64,000 bases of DNA from Lamprobacter modestohalophilus (GTDB taxonomy: Bacteria > Pseudomonadota > Gammaproteobacteria > Chromatiales > Chromatiaceae): the NCBI RefSeq assembly GCF_016583905.1, contig NZ_NRRY01000002.1, forward strand, positions 149,063 through 213,062, read 5' to 3'. The notes under the pieces were generated by a model that ran no database searches, was not told the DNA's origin, and was given only the letters and a program-made list of their open reading frames with translations. Shown here one piece after another: positions 50,627 to 63,585 of this stretch (positions are counted from its first letter, which is position 1; each line of letters opens with the position of its first letter). The translations under genes were made by a program, and so were the position numbers.

Positions 50627-52711
50627 ATGTCGCTCAGTCTGGTCTTCGCCCTGCTCTGCGCGCTCGTCGCGCTTGGCTATGGGGTCTTCTCGATCCACTG
50701 GCTGCTGGCCCAGCCTCAGGGTGACGAGCGGATGCGAGAGGTCGCCAGTGCGATCCAGGAGGGCGCCTCGGCCTACCTGAATCGCCAGTCTCTGGCCATT
50801 GCGGCGGTCGGCTCGCTGATGATGGCGGCGTTGACGCATTGGCTCGGACTCGAGACAGGTATCGGCTTCTTGATCGGCGCTCTGCTGTCGGGAACGGCTG
50901 GCTACATCGGCATGAGCGTTTCGGTACGGGCGAATCTCCGCACCGCAGAGGCGGCGCGCAACGGCCTTGATGCGGCGATGCAGGTCGCCTTCCGCGGTGG
51001 CGCAATCACCGGACTCCTGGTGGCTGGCCTCGCGCTGCTTGGCGTTGCTGGCTACTACCTAGCGCTGCAACTGGCGCTGCAACTGACCGCCCCGGGCGGC
51101 GTCGAGGGGCAGGCGCTGTATGCCTTGGTGGGGCTCGCCTTTGGCGGCTCGCTCATCTCCATCTTTGCCCGGCTCGGCGGGGGGATCTTTACCAAGGCTG
51201 CCGATATCGGCGCCGACAGCGTCGGTCAGCTCGAGGCTGAGCTCGCGGAGGATGATCCGCGAAACCCAGCAGTGATCGCCGACAACGTGGGTGATCACGT
51301 TGGCGACTGCGCCGGTATGGCGGCGGACCTGTTCGAGACCTATGTGGTCACCCTGGTCGCGACGATGCTGCTCGGTGGATTGCTCTTCGGTGATGATGCG
51401 GCCGATGCGATGGCCTATCCGTTAGTGCTTGGTGGCACCTCGCTACTGGCCTCAGTGGTCAGCACCTTCTTCGTCAAGCTCGAGCCTGGCGACACCCAAA
51501 TCCTGGCGGCGCTGTCGAAGGCTTTGACGGTCGCCGGCGTCTTGGCCTTCGTGCTGTTCGTGCCGGTGACCTGGATGTTGTTGCCTGCCAGCTTCAGCCT
51601 CGCGGGCAGCGATGTGGTCTTCAGCCGCTGGGGTGTGCTCGGTGCCGCAGGCATCGGGCTGGTGCTGACCGGGCTGATCTTGGTGATCACCGAATACTAT
51701 ACGAGTGCTGACTTTTGGCCGGTGCGCGGCATTGCCAAGGCGTCCCGCTCGGGGCCTGCTACTAATGTGATCGCTGGGCTCAGTGTCTCGATGAAGGCGA
51801 CCGTCGCGCCGGTGCTGATGATCTGTGCCGCCATCTGGGCTGCCTATGCGTTGGCCGGGATCTATGGCCTTGCGATTGCCGCGACTTCGATGCTCTCGAT
51901 GACCGGCGTTGTGCTGGCGCTGGATGCCTACGGGCCGATCACCGATAACGCGAGTGGTATTGCCGAGATGGCGGACATGGGCGAGCCGGTCCGCGCGGTG
52001 ACCGATTCGCTCGAGGCGGTTGGAAATATCACCAAGGCCGTCACCAAGGGCTATGCCATCAGCTCAGCCGGACTGGTAGCGCTGGTCTTGTTCGCCGACT
52101 ACAGGCATGCCCTAGCGGCTCAAGGCAAGACGCTCTCGTTCGAGTTAGACAACCCGGTCGTGCTCATCGGGCTGCTCGTTGGTGCCCTGGTTCCCTACCT
52201 GTTCAGCGCTTTGGTGATGGATGCCGTTGGAAGCGCGGCGCGGGTCATGGTCGAGGAGGTTCGTCGCCAGTTTCGCGAGCTGCCGGGCATCCTGGATGGC
52301 TCCCAGAGGCCAGATTATTCGCGTGCGGTGGATCTGCTGACCAAGGCGGCACTCAAGGAGATGATCATCCCATCCTTACTGCCGCTGGCGGTGCCATTAG
52401 CCGTTGGCTTTGGGATGCAATGGCTGATGGGAGGCGATGCGGGTGCGCTAGCACTCGGTGGGATGCTGATTGGCACCATCGTCACCGGGCTTTTCGTCGC
52501 GCTCTCGATGACGGCCGGAGGCGGCGCCTGGGACAATGCCAAGAAGTATATCGAGGCAGGACATTTCGGCGGCATAGGCTCCGAGGCCCACAAGGCAGCG
52601 GTCACCGGCGATGCCGTTGGCGATCCCTACAAAGACGCTGCAGGTCCGGCAGTCAATCCGGTGATCAAGATCATCAACATCGTTGCCTTGTTGATGGTGC
52701 CGTTGCTCTAG
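50627..52711 (+). CDS. hppA: Membrane-bound pyrophosphatase, K+-independent type
   Basis: A 694-residue proton-pumping pyrophosphatase. Catalytic motifs are [40 protein letters not shown] and [19 protein letters not shown]. The signature [17 protein letters not shown] has Lys and Thr at the diagnostic positions, marking the K+-independent H+-pumping class. Such enzymes energise the chromatophore membrane of purple bacteria with light-made PPi or recover energy from biosynthetic PPi. ATG 50627 ([10 protein letters not shown]) is preferred; the ORF extends 13 codons further upstream from a weak start. Sequence differs throughout from the first pyrophosphatase, so this is not a recent duplication. 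Confidence 0.94.
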   Translation: MSLSLVFALLCALVALGYGVFSIHWLLAQPQGDERMREVASAIQEGASAYLNRQSLAIAAVGSLMMAALTHWLGLETGIGFLIGALLSGTAGYIGMSVSVRANLRTAEAARNGLDAAMQVAFRGGAITGLLVAGLALLGVAGYYLALQLALQLTAPGGVEGQALYALVGLAFGGSLISIFARLGGGIFTKAADIGADSVGQLEAELAEDDPRNPAVIADNVGDHVGDCAGMAADLFETYVVTLVATMLLGGLLFGDDAADAMAYPLVLGGTSLLASVVSTFFVKLEPGDTQILAALSKALTVAGVLAFVLFVPVTWMLLPASFSLAGSDVVFSRWGVLGAAGIGLVLTGLILVITEYYTSADFWPVRGIAKASRSGPATNVIAGLSVSMKATVAPVLMICAAIWAAYALAGIYGLAIAATSMLSMTGVVLALDAYGPITDNASGIAEMADMGEPVRAVTDSLEAVGNITKAVTKGYAISSAGLVALVLFADYRHALAAQGKTLSFELDNPVVLIGLLVGALVPYLFSALVMDAVGSAARVMVEEVRRQFRELPGILDGSQRPDYSRAVDLLTKAALKEMIIPSLLPLAVPLAVGFGMQWLMGGDAGALALGGMLIGTIVTGLFVALSMTAGGGAWDNAKKYIEAGHFGGIGSEAHKAAVTGDAVGDPYKDAAGPAVNPVIKIINIVALLMVPLL

Positions 52712-52845
52712 CTGGCTGTTGCGGAGTGGGGTTGGACGCCCGTGCGCGAGACAATCGTTTTCACTGGTAGTCTGTTGGGGAAAGCGGCGAAGTCGGCGCA
52801 GCCACGGGCGGCCTAGCTGCGTCGGATCGGTTCAGCCGTCGCCCA

Positions 52846-53517
52846 TCAGTCGATCGGCCCGGTCGTGATCAGCATGTCAAAATTTCCGGCACCGCAGCGC
52901 CGATCCAACTGCTCGACGATGCGCCTGGCCTGCGACAATGATTCACTGGGGCCGCGGATATAGAACGGCTTGCCCTCGTAACCGTACTCGAAGCGCTCTG
53001 CGCAGGCTGTTGGATCGATGCTGTCCAACAGCGGGATGGCGCGCTGATAATCCTTGTGGGGCGAAAAATCCAACTCACCCGCATAATCCGCGGCACCCAA
53101 GATGAGTTTCTTAAAACAACTCGGATCAATGTTCATGTAAATCCCTTCGCCATGGGATGCGACGAGGCTTGGCTTGAGCGTGCCCTCGTATTCATCCTCG
53201 TCGAACATCCTAAAGAACGCGTTCTTGATACCGAGACAGTAGACATCGACCAGAAAGACGGCCGCGGCGTATTGGCCGGTCGGGCTCTTGCGACTGGCCA
53301 GCAGACTGCCGATGCCCGACTCGAACAGCGTGCTCGGCACCAGGCATTCATGCATCGGTAGATGGGCATAGGTGTTCGCCCGGTTGAGCCTGGCTTCACC
53401 GCCACCGCTCTTCTGTTTGGCCAATTTGCGCTTCTTGGCGCGCTTCTCGATCTGCTTCTGCCGCTGTTTCGCGCTCGTTGTCATCGGAATCGGTTTCTCT
53501 TCTGTTTGGTCTGTCAC
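52846..53517 (-). CDS. Hypothetical protein with basic N-terminus
   Basis: A 223-residue protein. The first 40 residues are strongly basic (KQRQKQIEKRAKKRKLAKQK), a likely nucleic-acid or ribosome contact. The rest is a folded domain: HECLVPSTLFESGIGSLLAS, AAVFLVDVYCLGIKNAFFRM and YFIRG-like PFYIRGPSESLSQARRIVEQ. I do not recognise the family. An in-frame ATG at 53484 is an alternative start. It is downstream of ilvD on the same strand, behind a hairpin. Confidence 0.7.
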   Translation of the reverse strand: MTDQTEEKPIPMTTSAKQRQKQIEKRAKKRKLAKQKSGGGEARLNRANTYAHLPMHECLVPSTLFESGIGSLLASRKSPTGQYAAAVFLVDVYCLGIKNAFFRMFDEDEYEGTLKPSLVASHGEGIYMNIDPSCFKKLILGAADYAGELDFSPHKDYQRAIPLLDSIDPTACAERFEYGYEGKPFYIRGPSESLSQARRIVEQLDRRCGAGNFDMLITTGPID

Positions 53518-53518
53518 A

Positions 53519-53538
53519 GGCCGGTTCGAAAACCGGCC
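53519..53538 (-). terminator. Hairpin after ilvD
   Basis: GGCCGGTT cgaa AACCGGCC is a perfect eight-base-pair stem with a tetraloop, 12 bases after the ilvD stop and immediately before the next gene's start at 53517. It may terminate ilvD or control translation of the next gene. Confidence 0.55.
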
Positions 53539-53549
53539 CTCTCGCTCCC

Positions 53550-55454
53550 TCAGCCGCCGATCTGCGATAGGTCGCGGACCGCGCCATGAGCGGCGGATGT
53601 TGTCAGCGCGGCATAGGCACGCAGGGCCTGGGAGACCGGGCGTTGGCGATTGATCGGCTTCCAGGCCTGCTCGCCACGTGCCTCCATTGCTCGCCGGCGC
53701 TCGGCCAGTATGGCATCATCGAGTACGACCCGGATTGAGCGCCCGGGAACGTCGATCTCGATCAGATCGCCCTCTTCCACCAGGCCGATGGTGCCGCCCT
53801 CGGCCGCTTCCGGTGAGCAGTGGCCGATGGATAGGCCGGAGGTGCCGCCGGAGAAACGCCCGTCGGTGATCAGGGCGCAGGCCTTGCCGAGCCCTTTCGA
53901 CTTCAGGTAGCTGGTCGGATACAGCATCTCCTGCATGCCAGGGCCGCCCTTGGGACCCTCGTAGCGGATCAGCACGACGTCGCCGGGCTTGATCTGGTCG
54001 GTGAGAATGGCCGTGACCGCGGCCTCCTGGCTCTCGAAGATCCGTGCGGGACCGACGAATCCGCGCAGGGTCGAGGTGGGCACGCTGGTGGTGTAGCGCA
54101 GCTGCTCGGCCTGAAGCATGCTGATGTCGACACCGGCGGTCTTGACGATGCAGCCGTCCTCGGCAATGTTGCCGTACAGCACCGCGAGCCCGCCGTCTTT
54201 GGAGTAGGCGTGCTCGATGTCACGGATACAGCCGCCGGCGCGGTCCAGGTCCAGCGTTGGCCACTGGCTGTCTTGGCTGAAGGCGACCTGGGTCGGGATG
54301 CCGCCGGGGCCGGCGAGGAAGCGTTCGCGGGCCTCGGTCGCACCTGTCTGGATGACGTCCCAGCTCTGCAGCGCCACGCCCATGGACGGGCTATGCACGG
54401 TATGGCAGTCGCGATGGATCAGCCCGCCGCGATCGAGCTCGGCGAGAATGCCAATCACGCCACCGGCGCGGTGCACGTCTTCCATGTGGTACTGCTGGGT
54501 CGCTGGCGCCACCTTGCACAGGTTCGGCACCTTGCGACTCATGCGGTCGATATCGGCCATGGTGAAGTTCACGCCGGCTTCGTGGGCTGCGGCCAGCAGG
54601 TGTAGCACCGTGTTGGTGGAGCCGCCCATGGCGATGTCCAGCGCGATCGCGTTCTCGAAGGCCTCGAAGGTGGCGATGCTGCGCGGCAGCACGGTCGCGT
54701 CGTCCTGCTCGTACCAGCGCTTGGCCAGGTCCACCACCAGGCGGCCGGCCTCCAGGAACAGGTTCCGACGCCCGGCATGGGTGGCCAGTAGCGAGCCGTT
54801 ACCGGGCAGCGACAGGCCCAGGGCCTCAGTCAGGCAGTTCATCGAGTTGGCGGTGAACATGCCGGAGCAGGAGCCGCAGGTCGGGCAGGCCGAGCGCTCG
54901 ATGGCGGCGACGTCGTCGTCGGTCTCGTCGGGGTTGGCGGCGGAGACCATGGCATCGACCAGGTCCAGCTTCAGGTCGCCCTTGTTGGCCAGGCTGACCT
55001 TGCCGGCCTCCATCGGGCCGCCGGAGACGAACACCGCCGGGATGTTCAGCCGCAGTGCCGCCATCAGCATGCCAGGGGTGATCTTGTCGCAGTTGGAGAT
55101 GCAGACCAGCGCATCGGCGCAGTGGGCGTTGACCATGTACTCGACGCTGTCGGCGATCAGATCGCGCGAGGGCAGCGAGTAGAGCATGCCGCCATGGCCC
55201 ATGGCGATGCCGTCATCGACGGCGATGGTATTGAACTCCTTGGCCACGCCGCCCGCCGCCTCGATCTCGCGGGCGACCAGCTGGCCCATGTCCTTCAGAT
55301 GCACATGACCGGGCACGAATTGGGTGAAGGAGTTGGCAACGGCAACGATCGGCTTGTCGAAGTCGCCATCCTTCATGCCCGTTGCGCGCCAGAGCGCCCG
55401 CGCGCCCGCCATGTTGCGGCCATGGGTGGTGGTACGAGAGCGGTACTGGGGCAT
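53550..55454 (-). CDS. ilvD: Dihydroxy-acid dehydratase
   Basis: A 634-residue IlvD that dehydrates 2,3-dihydroxy acids in isoleucine and valine synthesis. Iron-sulfur and catalytic motifs are [40 protein letters not shown] and [20 protein letters not shown] (the conserved serine region near the C-terminus). N-terminus [20 protein letters not shown] is standard. A GGAG site precedes ATG 55454. Together with ilvA at 36.5 kb it serves branched-chain amino acid synthesis, though not in one operon. Confidence 0.96.
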   Translation of the reverse strand: MPQYRSRTTTHGRNMAGARALWRATGMKDGDFDKPIVAVANSFTQFVPGHVHLKDMGQLVAREIEAAGGVAKEFNTIAVDDGIAMGHGGMLYSLPSRDLIADSVEYMVNAHCADALVCISNCDKITPGMLMAALRLNIPAVFVSGGPMEAGKVSLANKGDLKLDLVDAMVSAANPDETDDDVAAIERSACPTCGSCSGMFTANSMNCLTEALGLSLPGNGSLLATHAGRRNLFLEAGRLVVDLAKRWYEQDDATVLPRSIATFEAFENAIALDIAMGGSTNTVLHLLAAAHEAGVNFTMADIDRMSRKVPNLCKVAPATQQYHMEDVHRAGGVIGILAELDRGGLIHRDCHTVHSPSMGVALQSWDVIQTGATEARERFLAGPGGIPTQVAFSQDSQWPTLDLDRAGGCIRDIEHAYSKDGGLAVLYGNIAEDGCIVKTAGVDISMLQAEQLRYTTSVPTSTLRGFVGPARIFESQEAAVTAILTDQIKPGDVVLIRYEGPKGGPGMQEMLYPTSYLKSKGLGKACALITDGRFSGGTSGLSIGHCSPEAAEGGTIGLVEEGDLIEIDVPGRSIRVVLDDAILAERRRAMEARGEQAWKPINRQRPVSQALRAYAALTTSAAHGAVRDLSQIGG

Positions 55455-55802
55455 TGGGGTCTCCGGACGTTGAATCGGCGTAACTGAGCATGTTCAGCCG
55501 CCCATTATCATCTTTCAAGCGCGCTGACGAAACGCCTTCGAACCCTTTCAAGTGGTGCGCCTGAGCTGAAGCCCTAGCGGCTGTTGTCGGGTGATCCTGA
55601 ACGCGGCAAGGCGATTGGCGTCCGATTGGCGTCCTGATCAGGCTGCGTCAGCTCGACGCTGAGGCGCCGGAGTGGTTGATCGCGGGCCTGTTCCGGTCAT
55701 CTATCGACTTGGCATCCATCCAGCTTTGGACCCTCAGGGTGGATCGGCTATTCTATTCCTGCTCGGTTGACTGGGCGCGGCGTGCTTCTGGAGGATTGTC
55801 CA

Positions 55803-55922
55803 GTGTCAGACGAAAAAGCCTCTGACGAGAAGAAGATGCAGGCGCTTAAGGCGCGAAAGGTGCTCTGCCGCGACGCTGGCTGTCTGGCTGCAAGGGTGTC
55901 ACAATCACGCCGCCTAACCTAA
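55803..55922 (+). CDS. Candidate 39-residue small protein
   Basis: In the 483-base gap between ilvD and the GGDEF gene a GTG at 55803 follows GGAGG by eight bases. It opens a 39-codon frame: MSDEKASDEKKMQALKARKV, then LCRDAGCLAARVSQSRRLT. The product is very hydrophilic with two cysteines (CRDAGC). It stops 15 bases before the GTG of the GGDEF gene, so it could be a coupled leader. No family is known to me. The rest of the gap (55455-55802) shows nothing. Confidence 0.4.
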   Translation: MSDEKASDEKKMQALKARKVLCRDAGCLAARVSQSRRLT

Positions 55923-55937
55923 ACGGGACGGCTCGAG

Positions 55938-57565
55938 GTGAAAGCGCTGAAGGCAATCGAACGATCCGCAGGGGTCGATGACATCGAGGTCGATAACATC
56001 AACGACTTCGGTCCGAAACATCTCGTGGCACGCCCCGACCTGCTGTCCAGTTGGTCAGGACGCCTTGCATGGGATTACGGGCGTCTGCTCATCTTCTCGG
56101 TCCTGCTGCAGCTCCTGTTGTTTGCGCTGTCATCGGCGCTTGCGTATCACTCACACGCCAGTTTCTGGTATGCCCCGGCGGGGCTGTCCGTCGCGCTTTT
56201 CCTGCTGTTGGGAAGCCGGGCCTTCCCGATCGTGTTCTGCTGTGTTGCCGCGACGACGCTGCTGAACACCCCGATCCTAGAGCGCGGCGCAGACCCGCTC
56301 CTCTCGATCCTTCAACTCCTGTGCTACCCGCTGGCCCATGCCATTCCGTACTGGGCCGGCGTGTCCCTGCTGCATCGGGTGACGAACGGTGCGTTCGACC
56401 CGCGCGATCCGAGCCACATCCTGCGCTTCCTGATCATCATCCCCTTCTCGGCCGCTGGCGCTGCGTTGCTGGGAGGCCTGGTGCTACATGTTTTGGGCGG
56501 TGTTCCCTTCGACCTGGTTCAGGACCTGTTCGCAGTGCGCTGGATCGGCGACCTGGCGGCTGCGGTGTGCCTTAGCATCGCCATCGTCTACCTGTATCTA
56601 ATGATGCTGGAGTCGATCAATGCGGATCTCGGCTGCTGCTTCGTCTGCGAGGACAATGTCCACTCCAAGCGGTTGCCGCTTCGCGATCTGCTCTATCTGC
56701 CGTTGGCATGGCTGCTGTTTTTTGCCAGCGCAGCGCTGGCCTACCGCTATCCAGAGAAGCTCGGACTGTCGTTTCCGGTGTATGCGATGGTCATCGCGCT
56801 GCTGTGGACCATCTACAAGGCCCGCTCGCCGATCGTCTATGTGGTGCTGGCGGTCTTGACCATCACGCTGGCCTATACGGCCTCGGCCTTCGGCTTGATC
56901 GCGAGCGCTGCCGAATACCAGATCGCCATGATCGCCGTTGGCTCGATCACCTACTTCACCCATGCTGCGGTGTCGAGTCAACGCAAGGCGCTAGAGCACT
57001 CGGAGCAGGTGAACATGCGGCTGCTGAGCGAGATCCGCCAAAAGGAGTTTCTCCAGGAAAAGGCCGAGATCCTCCAGTTTCGATCTGGTCGGGATTACCT
57101 GACGGGTGCACTGAACCGTGCGTTTTTTCAGGAGGCGCTGCACGCCCAGTATCACCGGAGGGTAAACAGGGGAAGCCGACACTGTCTGGCCTTCGTTGAT
57201 CTCAACGACTTCAAGCAGGTCAACGATCGCTTTGGGCATCATGCCGGTGATGAGGCACTCAAAGCGACCGCCCGGATTCTGATGGCCCGCTCGCGTAAAG
57301 GGGATATCGTTGCCCGCTACGGCGGTGACGCATTCGTTGTGATCCTCCCCGAGGTGACGAACGTGCATGAGGCTGACGCCATCATCACCCGATGGAAACA
57401 GGACGTCGCCCGTCAGCGCATCGAGACCTATCCGAAGCTGAGGCTGTCGATCAGTGTCGGCCGGGCGTTCTTCCCCGGTTCATCAGACAGCGAGAACGAG
57501 ATGAGCATCTTGCGGGCCGCGGATCAGGACATGGATCAGGATAAGGCGCGGATGAAGACGTCCAA

Positions 57566-57569
<4 letters not shown>
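55938..57569 (+). CDS. MASE1-type membrane diguanylate cyclase (GGDAF variant)
   Basis: A 543-residue protein. About eight membrane segments (for example [35 protein letters not shown]) form a MASE1-like sensor over residues 45-355. A short coiled coil ([20 protein letters not shown]) leads to the GGDEF domain: [37 protein letters not shown] and [15 protein letters not shown]. The signature is GGDAF: the fourth position has Ala for Glu, so cyclase activity may be altered. It would make cyclic di-GMP in response to a membrane signal. The start is GTG 55938. Its stop overlaps the next ATG. Confidence 0.85.
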
Positions 57570-59950
<2,381 letters not shown>

Positions 59951-60235
59951 AGCCGCCGGCTGCAAAGTCATCAGGCTGAGGGCGGGCCGCAGCCGGGCGG
60001 CTCGAAGGCCTCATCTGGTCAACGACTGAGCGGGATCGCTCTCTGACTCTCGAGTCTGCGCTTGCTGACATCAGCGCCTAGCCCATGCGCCGATCTGGGG
60101 GGCGATCCGCTGCCCTGCGCTCGGCCTTTGCCGCCGTTGCTGTGGGTCTCCGGCGGTTCGGGTATCCTGTGCGGCTGTTACCCGGGGCGGCGAGGGCGCC
60201 GCCTCAACCGAATCGACCTAGACAAGAGGCTCAAC

Positions 60236-60784
60236 ATGGACCTTCAACGCGTCCCTCGCGGCGACAATATCCCGAGCGAGATCAACGTCATCATCGAAAT
60301 TCCGTCGCATGCGGAACCGGTCAAGTACGAGATGGACAAGGCCACCGGCGCCATGTTCGTTGATCGCTTTATGTCGACCGCAATGCACTATCCGTGCAAC
60401 TACGGTTATGTGCCGCATACGCTGTCATCGGACGGCGATCCGGTCGACGTGATGGTGGTCACCCCCTATCCGCTGATCTCTGGCTCGGTGATCAAGTGTC
60501 GACCCATCGGGGTGTTGAAGATGACGGATGAGTCGGGCGACGACGCCAAGATCTTGGCGCTGCCGATCGATTCGCTGTTCAAGGGCTATCGGAATATCGA
60601 GAGCTTTCGTGACATGCCTCCCCATCTGCTCGATCAGATCGCGCACTTCTTCGAGCACTATAAGGATCTTGATGAAGGCAAGTGGGTTCGCGTCGGTGGC
60701 TGGGGCGGGCGTGAAGATGCACGTGAGGAGATCATGGCCAGCGTGCGGATGTTTGACGCCGAGCCTGAAAAGCCGCGCTTCTAA
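60236..60784 (+). CDS. ppa: Soluble inorganic pyrophosphatase (family I)
   Basis: A 182-residue cytoplasmic enzyme that hydrolyses PPi to phosphate. Motifs are [40 protein letters not shown] and the catalytic [30 protein letters not shown] is the C-terminal end. ATG 60236 follows ACAAGAGGC; upstream in-frame codons do not resemble family sequence. With two membrane pyrophosphatases and PPi-phosphofructokinase about 10 kb away, the cell has competing uses for PPi, so control of Ppa would matter. Confidence 0.95.
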   Translation: MDLQRVPRGDNIPSEINVIIEIPSHAEPVKYEMDKATGAMFVDRFMSTAMHYPCNYGYVPHTLSSDGDPVDVMVVTPYPLISGSVIKCRPIGVLKMTDESGDDAKILALPIDSLFKGYRNIESFRDMPPHLLDQIAHFFEHYKDLDEGKWVRVGGWGGREDAREEIMASVRMFDAEPEKPRF

Positions 60785-60857
60785 ATCCTTGCGCGCGCCC
60801 GGCGTCGCGTCGCCGGTCATATCGCCAGCGATGCTCGCTTCGAGGCCCCCTTAGTGG

Positions 60858-60937
60858 TAGTCCAGTTTCGACTTCCCGATGCTTGCCGGACAGTGGCGCT
60901 CAAATCGGGAAGCCGTTGATGGGCGCCTGACTTAGGA
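60858..60937 (+). repeat. Dispersed hairpin element, family B, copy 3
   Basis: TTTCGACTTCCCGATGCTTG to AAGCCGTTGATGGGCGCCTG. The arms CTTCCCGAT (60872-60880) and ATCGGGAAG (60904-60912) are perfectly complementary over nine bases. It lies between ppa and the convergent DUF1840 gene. The following stretch to 61010 (GAAGGCGAAGGAAAGAACGG) is weakly like the right arm of the element at 38.2 kb. Confidence 0.65.
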
Positions 60938-61010
60938 GGCCAACGAAAGACCGGCTAGAAGGCGAAGGAAAGAACGGCGCAATTTGGCGCGAGATTTTCT
61001 CGCAGTCGCC

Positions 61011-61325
61011 TTATGTGTCCCACATAACGTTTTTCTCGTCGCGGGCAGCCGCCTCCAGCAGGTCGATCAAGGGCAGTGCGCGATGCCTGAGACTGACGCT
61101 CTGAGCGCGGGCTTCATCGTCTTGATCTTCGCGTTCTGGATTGAGCGGGGCCTCTGGGTTGGCCTCGACTGCAGCCTTGAGGCGCGCGAGTGCCGCTGGG
61201 ACGTCCTCGGCGAGTAGTGCGCTTGGCACGGAGCCGCTGTGGCCCATCATTCGAATCAGGGCCTTGGCGACGTCGCCGAACATGGTGATGTCGGCATGAG
61301 CTGGGGTCTTGAAGGTGATCAGCAT
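61011..61325 (-). CDS. DUF1840-family protein
   Basis: A 104-residue protein. MLITFKTPAHADITMFGDVA and LIRMMGHSGSVPSALLAED are the DUF1840 signature; the C-terminal half is RHRALPLIDLLEAAARDEKN preceded by an acidic, Pro-rich linker. Function unknown; homologues are small cytoplasmic proteins of beta- and gammaproteobacteria. Start 61325 is chosen because this is where family similarity begins; the frame upstream is unlikely to be translated. It is divergent from mdoH. Confidence 0.8.
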   Translation of the reverse strand: MLITFKTPAHADITMFGDVAKALIRMMGHSGSVPSALLAEDVPAALARLKAAVEANPEAPLNPEREDQDDEARAQSVSLRHRALPLIDLLEAAARDEKNVMWDT

Positions 61326-61722
61326 GGGTTTTATCGTCTTCGTTGCTCGTGGTGTGGTCACAGATTGCCACACAGTAGCCTGCGCAGATCGCTGTTTCGG
61401 GCGACTGTGCAGCCTAACCCGCTGCACGCGATCGGCGCTGTACTGGACTTGATGCCAGGCACTTCGGGGGGCAAGAGCTGGAGCTGAGCTGATCAACATG
61501 GCCTGGTCGGCGTCATCTGCAACCGCAAGCGGATTCGCAGCGCGTGCTGGCTGTCACGATCACTCCTTGGCGCCAGTTGCGGTGTGGAAATTGCTTAATC
61601 GCCATAGCGATGCAGCGCTGGCCACTGGAGTCTCCTCGTCTGGCCTCCGCAGTTGTACGGGTTTTGTCTGCCCCAACCTCGACCTTTCATCGACCGTTCC
61701 AAAGCCGTGAGGAGCCGCCGTT
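61326..61722. other. Divergent intergenic region, no gene seen
   Basis: About 400 bases between the DUF1840 gene and mdoH. It should contain both promoters, but I find no convincing -35/-10 pair. There is no mdoG (opgG) here, although mdoG precedes mdoH in E. coli. GTGAGGAG just before 61723 is the mdoH ribosome site. Confidence 0.5.
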
Positions 61723-63585
61723 TTGACAAGTCTAGTGAGAGTGTCGTCTCCAGTGCCGTCTGCGTCCAGCGCTTCGTCTGCGATGACGGTGGCCCCGGCT
61801 TGGCGACGCTGGCTCTTTGCTAGCCTGGTGACGCTGACGACCGCTGCGGCGCTTGGGTTAATGGTCTGGACCCTGCAGGCCGGCGGCTTCGATTGGCTCG
61901 ATGCGCTGCTCGTGCTCTGCTTCGCGATGACCCTGCCCTGGACCGTGATCGGGTTCTGGAATGCGGTGATCGGGCTCGTGATCATGCGCGTCACCGCTGA
62001 TCCGGCGCAGGCGGTCTGTCCGGTGCTGGCCAAGGCCGATGATCGAGGGCCAATCACGAGCAGCACCGCCCTGCTGAGCTGCATCCGCAACGAGGACGCG
62101 GCGCTGGTCGCGCGCAATCTGGATCGGATGATCGATGAGCTGGCGGACGCCGGTGTCGCCGACCGCTTTCGCGTCTATGTGCTCAGTGACTCGACCTGGC
62201 CCGAGGTGATCGCCGCCGAAGAGGAACAGATCGGCTGGCTCGCTGATCGCTGGCGCGGCGTGATCGAGGTGATCTATCGTCGGCGGGCCGAGAATCCAGG
62301 CTTCAAGGCAGGTAACGTGCGTGACTTCTGCGCGCGCTGGGGTGCTGCGCACGATTTCATGTTGGTGCTCGACGCCGATAGCCTGATGGCGGCGGAGACC
62401 ATCCTCCGCATGGTGCGCACCCTGCAGGCGCATCCGCAGCTCGGCATCCTGCAAACGCTGATGGTGGGGCTGCCTAGCGATAGCGCCTTCGCGCGGCCGT
62501 TTCAATTCGGCATGCGCCTTGGCATGAAAAGCTACAGCATCGGTGCTGCCTGGTGGCAGGGTGATGCAGGTCCGTACTGGGGCCACAACGCGCTGATCCG
62601 GTTGCGCCCTTTTATCGATCACTGCGAGCTGCCGCAGCTCGCCGGGCAGGGTCCGCTCTCGGGTTGGGTCCTGAGTCATGATCAGCTCGAGGCGGCCTGG
62701 ATGCGTCGTGCTGGCTATCAGGTGCGCGTGATGCCGATCGAGGGTGGTAGCTGGGAGGAAAATCCACCGACCCTGCTTGAGTTTATCCGTCGCGATCTGC
62801 GCTGGTGTCAGGGCAATATCCAGTATCTGAGGCTGCGGCGCGATCAGCTCGCAGGCCTGCACCCGGTGAGTCGCTGGCAGCTGCGGTTGGCGGTGATGAT
62901 GTTCTTGGCCTCACCGGCCTGGGTGCTGCTGATGCTGGTGGGGGTGCTTCGGCTCGGCTTTGGCGAGGCCGGTCCGGTGTACCTGCCGGCGCCGGGTGTG
63001 GCGTTGTTCGCGCTGGTGATGGCCATGGTCTTCGCGCCTAAGCTGGCGACCATCGTCGATGCGCTCAGCACGCGCGCCGGGCGGCAGCGCTACGGTGGTA
63101 GTCTGCGGTTGATCGTCGGCAGCCTGGCCGAGGTCGGCTTCAGCACCCTGTTGGCACCCATCATGGCCATCGCTCATAGCCTGTTCTTGCTTGGTCTGCT
63201 CTTCGGTCGCGCTGTCGTTTGGGAAGCGCAGCGGCGCGTGACCCACGGCGTGCATCCGCTCGAGGCGCTAAGGCGGCTATGGCCACAGACCCTGTTCGGG
63301 GTGTTCGGCTTCGCCTGGCTTGCGCTGCATGCGCCGCCAGGCGCGCTGGTGATCTCGCCCTTCTTCGTCGGAGCCTTGTTGGCGGTGCCGATCGCGGTGA
63401 GTTCTGCCGCGCCGGCGCTGGGTCGCCTCGTCACCCGGGTTGGGCTTTGGCGAACGCCGGATGAGGTCGAGCCGGCGCCGCTGGTGCGGGCCGTCAAGCC
63501 AGATCTGGCTGCGGCTGTTGCTCGGCCAACAGGCGCGCCTTTGGCGGCCTTGCGTGAGACCGCCGTGACTGAGGTTGTTGACTGA
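61723..63585 (+). CDS. mdoH: Glucan glucosyltransferase H (osmoregulated periplasmic glucans)
   Basis: A 620-residue GT2-family membrane enzyme, shorter than E. coli OpgH (about 847) mainly at the N-terminus. Two N-terminal membrane segments are followed by the glycosyltransferase domain: SCIRNEDAALVARNLDRMID, VLDADSLMAAETIL (DxD) and the product-binding FIRRDLRWCQGNIQYLRL (RRW type). Further membrane segments follow from about residue 385. It links glucose units from UDP-glucose into the glucan backbone. The start is a TTG at 61723 behind GTGAGGAG. A GTG at 61738 is possible. Confidence 0.92.
   Translation: MTSLVRVSSPVPSASSASSAMTVAPAWRRWLFASLVTLTTAAALGLMVWTLQAGGFDWLDALLVLCFAMTLPWTVIGFWNAVIGLVIMRVTADPAQAVCPVLAKADDRGPITSSTALLSCIRNEDAALVARNLDRMIDELADAGVADRFRVYVLSDSTWPEVIAAEEEQIGWLADRWRGVIEVIYRRRAENPGFKAGNVRDFCARWGAAHDFMLVLDADSLMAAETILRMVRTLQAHPQLGILQTLMVGLPSDSAFARPFQFGMRLGMKSYSIGAAWWQGDAGPYWGHNALIRLRPFIDHCELPQLAGQGPLSGWVLSHDQLEAAWMRRAGYQVRVMPIEGGSWEENPPTLLEFIRRDLRWCQGNIQYLRLRRDQLAGLHPVSRWQLRLAVMMFLASPAWVLLMLVGVLRLGFGEAGPVYLPAPGVALFALVMAMVFAPKLATIVDALSTRAGRQRYGGSLRLIVGSLAEVGFSTLLAPIMAIAHSLFLLGLLFGRAVVWEAQRRVTHGVHPLEALRRLWPQTLFGVFGFAWLALHAPPGALVISPFFVGALLAVPIAVSSAAPALGRLVTRVGLWRTPDEVEPAPLVRAVKPDLAAAVARPTGAPLAALRETAVTEVVD

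Noticed and set aside
53519..53538. tRNA T-arm-like sequence GGTTCGAAAACC
   Set aside because: It is a simple terminator-type hairpin; no acceptor, D or anticodon arm surrounds it.
54217..55182. Plus-strand frame opposite ilvD
   Set aside because: Serine/arginine/alanine-rich shadow of a conserved gene.
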